Origin: Solanum dulcamara | Taxonomy: Eukaryota > Streptophyta > Magnoliopsida > Solanales > Solanaceae | Length of the DNA stretch: 64,000 nt | Direction: 5' to 3' | NCBI RefSeq assembly: GCF_947179165.1 | Contig: NC_077241.1 | Location: 31,987,246-32,051,245, forward strand | Part shown: one piece after another, positions 59,147-64,000 of the stretch | Numbering within the stretch: the stretch's first letter is position 1 | Layout: each line of letters opens with the position of its first letter | Notes under the pieces: model-generated | What the model was told of the DNA's origin: nothing | Seen by the model: the letters and a program-made list of their open reading frames with translations, nothing else | Database searches by the model: none | Made by a program: the position numbers and the translations under genes

Positions 59147-61669
59147 TATCATGCCCCGAGTCTACACACTAGGTCTTGATGGCACTTATAACACTAAATA
59201 GGAATATAATCATAAGGTTGAGCATTTAAAAGTACACTAAAATAAACTCATTCATCTCGAAAGTAAGTCTCTCAATATATAATGAAATATTGTTTTAAAA
59301 AGACTGAATACATTTAAAGAATTCCTCTGAATACAAGGAGGTATCACCAAAAGACGGATGGAAAGTGATCTTCAAGATGTGCATGTTGAGGATCTCTAAT
59401 ACATGTATCCGCATCATAAAAGGTTGAAGCATTGAACGACGTCAGTACATTAAATATACGGTATACAAATAGTTGAAAAGAAGCATACTCACTCAACATA
59501 ATACTTCAATGAATACTGAAGAAATTCAACTCAATAAAGCATACAATTATAAAATAAGTCAATGCACTGCAAATAAATGTAAAAATAATATTAACTCTTT
59601 AGAGAGTTTCTCTAATCGACAACCATCACTATGAGACTCATGATAATACAACCAACTACTCTCATTGCTAGAGCCGTCCAATACCTTTCAAGGTTTAGGG
59701 ACGCAAACTCATCTCATGGATCTAATAGAAGTCCTTTTGAGATACTAAAGTGAGGAATGTCCCATACCAACGACACAATCCTATCTTACACAGGCTGCGT
59801 AGTTTATGGAGTTTGAGTTATCTAAACTCTTACCAAGTTGGTACTCAATACCACTCATGAAATAATATGCATTAATGTTCAGATACTTAAGTTAGTAAAA
59901 TACTCAAATAATGTAGCATTTAGTCTCATTGGACTTTACTAAGTTTAACTCAACTCTTCTTAAACTCATTATGTTCTTTTGTAAGTTATATTTCTCAAGG
60001 TCAATGAATGTGTTAAAAATACAACTTTGGTTTCTCAAGTAAATCTCAAAATAAATGAATACATGCATAATTACTCAACTCATTTGAACTCGATAAATAT
60101 CGTGCTCAAATCTATGAATGAAAGATTTCTCAAACTCAAGTATATGCTCAAACTCCTTTCTCAATTAAGATAGAAAATATATTATTCTATAACACAAAAC
60201 AAATGCATAGAAATAAGAAATGAAGATACTTAACTAGGTTTCATGTGAATGTAAACATGAACACAAATTCAAGAGTTTGAATTCATCGGTATAATCTCAA
60301 TATCAATTAATGTATAGACAACTCGCCAAAATAGTCATAACTCATTAGAAAGCTTAATAAAATAGGATTATACTCGAACTTGGAATCTTTATTAATGAAA
60401 TTAAGATGTAGGGCAAAAGGACAAACACATTCCAATGTTATGATTAACCTTACATACCCGGAAGAATGGTATTTTTGGCAAAAATCAAAGGACTTTCTTA
60501 ACACACTAAAACCCTAGTTTTTCTCCTTGCCAAACCTTGCTTTGAATACTCTAAGTGTTAATGAGAGAAATGCATCGTAGGGTACTAAGAAGGGACCTAA
60601 ATCAGTCTGAAAACATTATAGTTTTTGTTTGTGAAAGGTGGGAATAGACAATTTTACCCCTTATTAAAACTGACTTAGGGGCATCTATGGGTCGTTCTAA
60701 TTCATCGGTATAATTTCAATATCAATAAATGTATAGAGAACTCACCAAAGGAATCATAACTCATGAAAAACCTATATAATATAGGATTATACTCGAACTT
60801 GGACTCTTTATCAATGAAATTGAGATGTAGGGCACAATGACGAACATAGTCCAATGTTATGATTAATGTTACATACCTGGAAGAATGGTGTTTTTGGAAA
60901 AAATCAAACGACTATCTTAACAAACTCAAACCCTAGTTTCTTCTCCTTGCCAAACCTTGATTTGAATAATCTAAGTGTTAATGAGAGAAATGTATCATAG
61001 GGTACTAATAAGGGACCTAAATTAGTCCAAAAATATTATGGTTTTGGTTTGGAAAATGTGGGAAAAGATTATTTTACCCCTTATTAAAACTGACTTAGGG
61101 CCATGTATAGGTTGTTCTACAAGCTGTAGAAAAACCCTCATAGAAATTAGGTGCCAAAATCAAAGCTCACTAGAATCATAGAGGTTGAGTCTACAAAGCA
61201 TTTCTACAGGTCATAGACCACCCTACGAGTCGTACCATCCACTCATGGAATCTTTCTGAGGATGCTTGGGTTTTGGATCTGCAGACCGTCCTATAGGTCA
61301 TAGACTATCATACAAGTCGTAGAACCCTATTATGGAACTTGGTGCACATTCAAGTAGCTATTGGGATTGTGTCATTGGGTCTTTGAGCTATCCCTACAGG
61401 TATAGACTCTTTGACAATTTTTGAAAGAGCTCGTTGGAATGGGTCTTTAAACTGAGCTTAGAAACCTCTTCTACGGATATCTCACATGGTCCATAGGAAC
61501 TTCTACAAACCGTAAAATGCATCTGTAGGGAGGGTCTCAACAATTGAAAATTTTACTAAGCATTTGAAGGATCTATGGTCCGTAGGTACCACTTGTGGCC
61601 CACTAGATAGTGCACTCTCCTAAATTCTCTTTGGGATTGTTCTAAGTTATAATAGTTCAGAGTATTACA
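59147..61669 (-). mobile_element. Element D 3' LTR (2523 bp)
   Basis: In minus sense it starts TGTAATACTCTGAACTATT at 61669, after a purine-rich GGGAGAGATAT, and ends near ACTCGGGGCATGATA at 59147. Related LTR pieces are at 15543-17394 and 63115-64000. It contains a 419-bp tandem duplication (60281-61119). No genes. Confidence 0.8.
60281..61119. repeat. Tandem duplication of about 419 bp inside the D LTR
   Basis: Unit 1 is 60281-60699 and unit 2 60700-61119. Both begin ATTCATCGGTATAAT and end CTATGGGTCGTTCTA / GTATAGGTTGTTCTA. Blocks such as 'ttattaaaactgacttaggg' and 'ggattatactcgaacttgga' occur in both. Scattered differences show that the duplication is old. The related fragment at 15543-17394 has a single copy. 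Confidence 0.9.
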
Positions 61670-63114
61670 ATATCTCTCCCTTGGGATTTTTCTTCCTTGA
61701 ATGATGACCAAGCTAAGAATTTACTCAAAGTACGAATGTAATGGAAAAATTAAATACTCAAATACTCAAAAAGGAACTAAGTCTGAGATAGGGAAAAAAT
61801 ATTACTTTCATCTTCAACACTAGGAGGAACAAATAGATAAGGGTACTTGGGTTCCATATTTTCTGTGGCATCCCATGTAGACTCTTCTACAAATTGATTT
61901 CTCCACCAACCATTGATTGAAGTGACCTCTTTTATACTCAATTTTTGAATTTGACAATCATGAATTTCAACAAGAATCTCCTTATAAGACAAGTTATCCT
62001 TCACACTAATGTTTTATGTTGGAACGATGAGCGAATGATCTCCTAAACATTTCTTAAGCATGGAAATATGAAACACTTGATAACATTTGCTACTATGATG
62101 GTAGCTCTAGCTCATAAGCTACATTACCAATTCTCTAAATAATTTGGTAAGGACAAATGTAATGGGGACTAAGCTTCTCTTTCATTTCAAATCTCATAAC
62201 ATCCTTCATGTGCGAAACTTCAAATATACCTAATCATTCACCTCAAACTCTAAATCATTTCTTCTATCATCTATGTAGGACTTTTGATGACTTTGCATTG
62301 TTTTTAACCTTTCTTGGATAATCTTCACCTTTTCCATGGCTTGGCAAACCATCTCGCCCTATCAACTCAGTTTTACCAACTTTGAACTAACCAGTTGGTG
62401 ATCTACATCTCCTATAAAGAGCCTCATAAGGAGCAATTTGGATAAACGAAAGATAACTCTTATTGTACGCACACTCTATTAGAGACAACTGATCCTCCCA
62501 ACTACCTTTGAAGTCAATGACGCAAGCTCTCAACCTATTCTCAAGAGTCTGAATCATATGCTCTACCAGACCATTATTGGAGGATAGAAAGCATTATAAG
62601 ATTTAGCTTCGAGCCTAATCTCTTTTTGAACAACTTCCAAAATTGAGTAGTTAATTTAGTACCTTTGTTAGATATGATAGACAAGGTAATTCCATGAAGT
62701 CATACTATCTCACGAGTGTATAATCTGGCATAATCCTTTGTTGAATCTGTAATTTTGACTTGTAAGAAGTGAATTGATTTAGTCATCCAATCTACAATCA
62801 CCCAAATCAAGTCATGTTGTCTACAAGATCGTGGTATGAATGTAATAAAGTCCATATTGATCTTCCCTCATTTCCACTCAAGATGCTCTATATTCTATTC
62901 CACTCCACAAGGCCTTGGTGTTCAATCTTGACTCATTGACATATCGGACAATTAGAAATAAAGTCCACAATATCTCTATTTATACCATTGAACAAGTAGG
63001 CTTCCCACAAGTTGTGACACATCTTGGTAGAACCCGGATGAATTGAATATCTAAAGCTATGGGCCTTTGCCAAGATTCTAACTCGGCGATCATCAATATT
63101 TGAGTCACATAATC
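61670..63114 (-). pseudogene. Element D integrase and pol C-terminal tail
   Basis: In minus sense from 63114: CDSNIDDRRVRILAKAHSF, then RYSIHPGSTKMCHNLWEAYL and ISNCPICQ, the integrase zinc-binding region (about 62940-63060), followed by a broken core. NNGLVEHMIQTLENRLRACV (about 62540) replaces the usual DGQxERTIQTLE block. Next come GSWEDQLSLIECAYNKSYLS and QIAPYEALYR, then the frame 62004-61777 with NLSYKEILVEIHDCQIQKLS and GWWRNQFVEESTWDATENME. That tail ends shortly before the polypurine tract and LTR. Several stops and frameshifts. The upstream pol is cut off by the D' LTR at 63115. Confidence 0.82.
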
Positions 63115-64000
63115 TGTCATGCCATGATTCTACACCCTACATATAGCCGACACTGAGAAACCATTACTGATTTTTAAGCAAACTGTCGGTCTAGCTAATT
63201 ACTCAGTGTAAGACTCAACTCATAAAAATACTAACTTAGATGGACATGTATAAAGAATATAAGTAATTCTTCTCAAATATTAGTATCAAATAATAAAGTA
63301 TATGAATAAATAAATAGATTAAAACATGATCTCTTAATTGAAAATAACTCCAACTCTATCTATGTCTATTCTATGAAACCTCTAACTGACTATGGATAGG
63401 TACAAGGACTGGCCCACGACTACCTCAAAACACTAATAAAGAAATATTAAATGAAATAACTAAGAGCTCATTATATTGCATTGAGGTCTCACCAAAAGCT
63501 AGATGTAAAGTGGTCTTCAATGATATGCCTGTTGAAGATCTCTAACATCTAAATCTGCATCATAAAATAATGTAGTGCTAAATGGCGTCAGTACATGGAA
63601 TATACAGTATGTAAAATGGATGAAAGAAATATACTCAAGATTACTTTAATAACTCAAAGGAATGAATACTAAAAGAACTCAACTCAATAAATTATGTATT
63701 TATAAGAATAGACAATTCTTCAAAAAACATAAATAATGAATACAACTTAGTATAAAAATAGTATTTTACTCTTTGGGCAGTTTCTCTAACCTACAACCAT
63801 CACTATGACCATTGTGATGATACAACAAGTTGTTTTTGTTATCATAGTTGTCCAATACCATGTCAAGGTAAGGAAAGTAACACATCTTATTGATCCAATA
63901 AAAGTCTGTATCAAGAACTAAAGTGAAGAGTCGTCCGAACCAACTGTATGATCCTCTTCTATGCTAGCTAATAATTTATGAGGTTTGAGTTATTTAGACT
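63115..64000 (-). mobile_element. D' LTR fragment, runs off the window
   Basis: Begins TGTCATGCCATGATTCTACA on the plus strand, matching the inner border of the D LTR (59147: TATCATGCCCCGAGTCTACA). It continues co-linearly with it (for example 'gtcttcaatgatatgcctgttgaagatctctaa' region near 63512 against 59370, and 'ggcgtcagtacatg' at 63583 against 59441). It starts abruptly inside D integrase, so it is a separate insertion of a related family. The right end lies outside the window. Confidence 0.75.

Overview
The window looks like plant nuclear DNA from a repeat-dense, probably pericentromeric or intergenic heterochromatic region. Solanaceae (Capsicum or Solanum type) is my best guess, from the style of the LTRs and gag/pol motifs; this is inference. 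I find no intact host protein gene. Almost every base that can be assigned belongs to old LTR retrotransposons, mostly Ty3/gypsy, stacked into one another and eroded by stop codons, frameshifts and many C-to-T type changes. Long open frames are few, and most short ones are chance frames inside LTRs.

Left part (1-23275). An Athila-like gag with its primer binding site and LTR lies on the minus strand (1-2097). It is followed by the 5' part of an unrelated LTR (2098-2906), fused to element B1 (2906-10116) of a family I call B, which has LTRs of about 3.1-3.5 kb and a tRNA-Met-type primer site. Next is the 3' half of another element (10117-15508), with a 'putative plant transposon protein' type frame, a polypurine tract and an LTR. 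After that come LTR fragments of several families, a hAT-like MITE (17679-17876) and a solo LTR with a near-perfect target duplication (19662-22858).

Middle part (23276-38228). E1, a minus-strand gypsy element, was split inside gag by E2, a complete plus-strand gypsy element (25862-35051) with two LTRs of 2096 bp, primer site, gag, protease, RT, RNase H, integrase and polypurine tract. The E1 gag resumes on the far side of E2, followed by its primer site and 5' LTR.

Right part (38229-64000). Element C (LTR end, primer site, start of gag) was split by B3 (39018-57092). The 5' LTR of B3 was in turn split by the younger B2 (39385-47625). Each step carries a 4-of-5 matching target duplication. 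C gag resumes at about 57098 and reaches a CCHC-like knuckle. Element D on the minus strand (3' LTR 59147-61669, integrase 61670-63114) is cut by a related LTR, D' (63115 to the window end).

The most unusual observation is 5S rRNA-derived sequence inside two family B elements: antisense and nearly full length in B1 (5188-5300), and sense, about 102 bp, in B2 (44180-44281), where it occupies the place of about 1.7 kb of missing pol. Family B members also share a second polypurine-like tract inside the internal region, a conserved hairpin in the LTR, and arrays of a short inverted word. None shows a recognisable reverse transcriptase, so they look like non-autonomous derivatives. I see no new defence or metabolic system, tRNA gene or CRISPR array.
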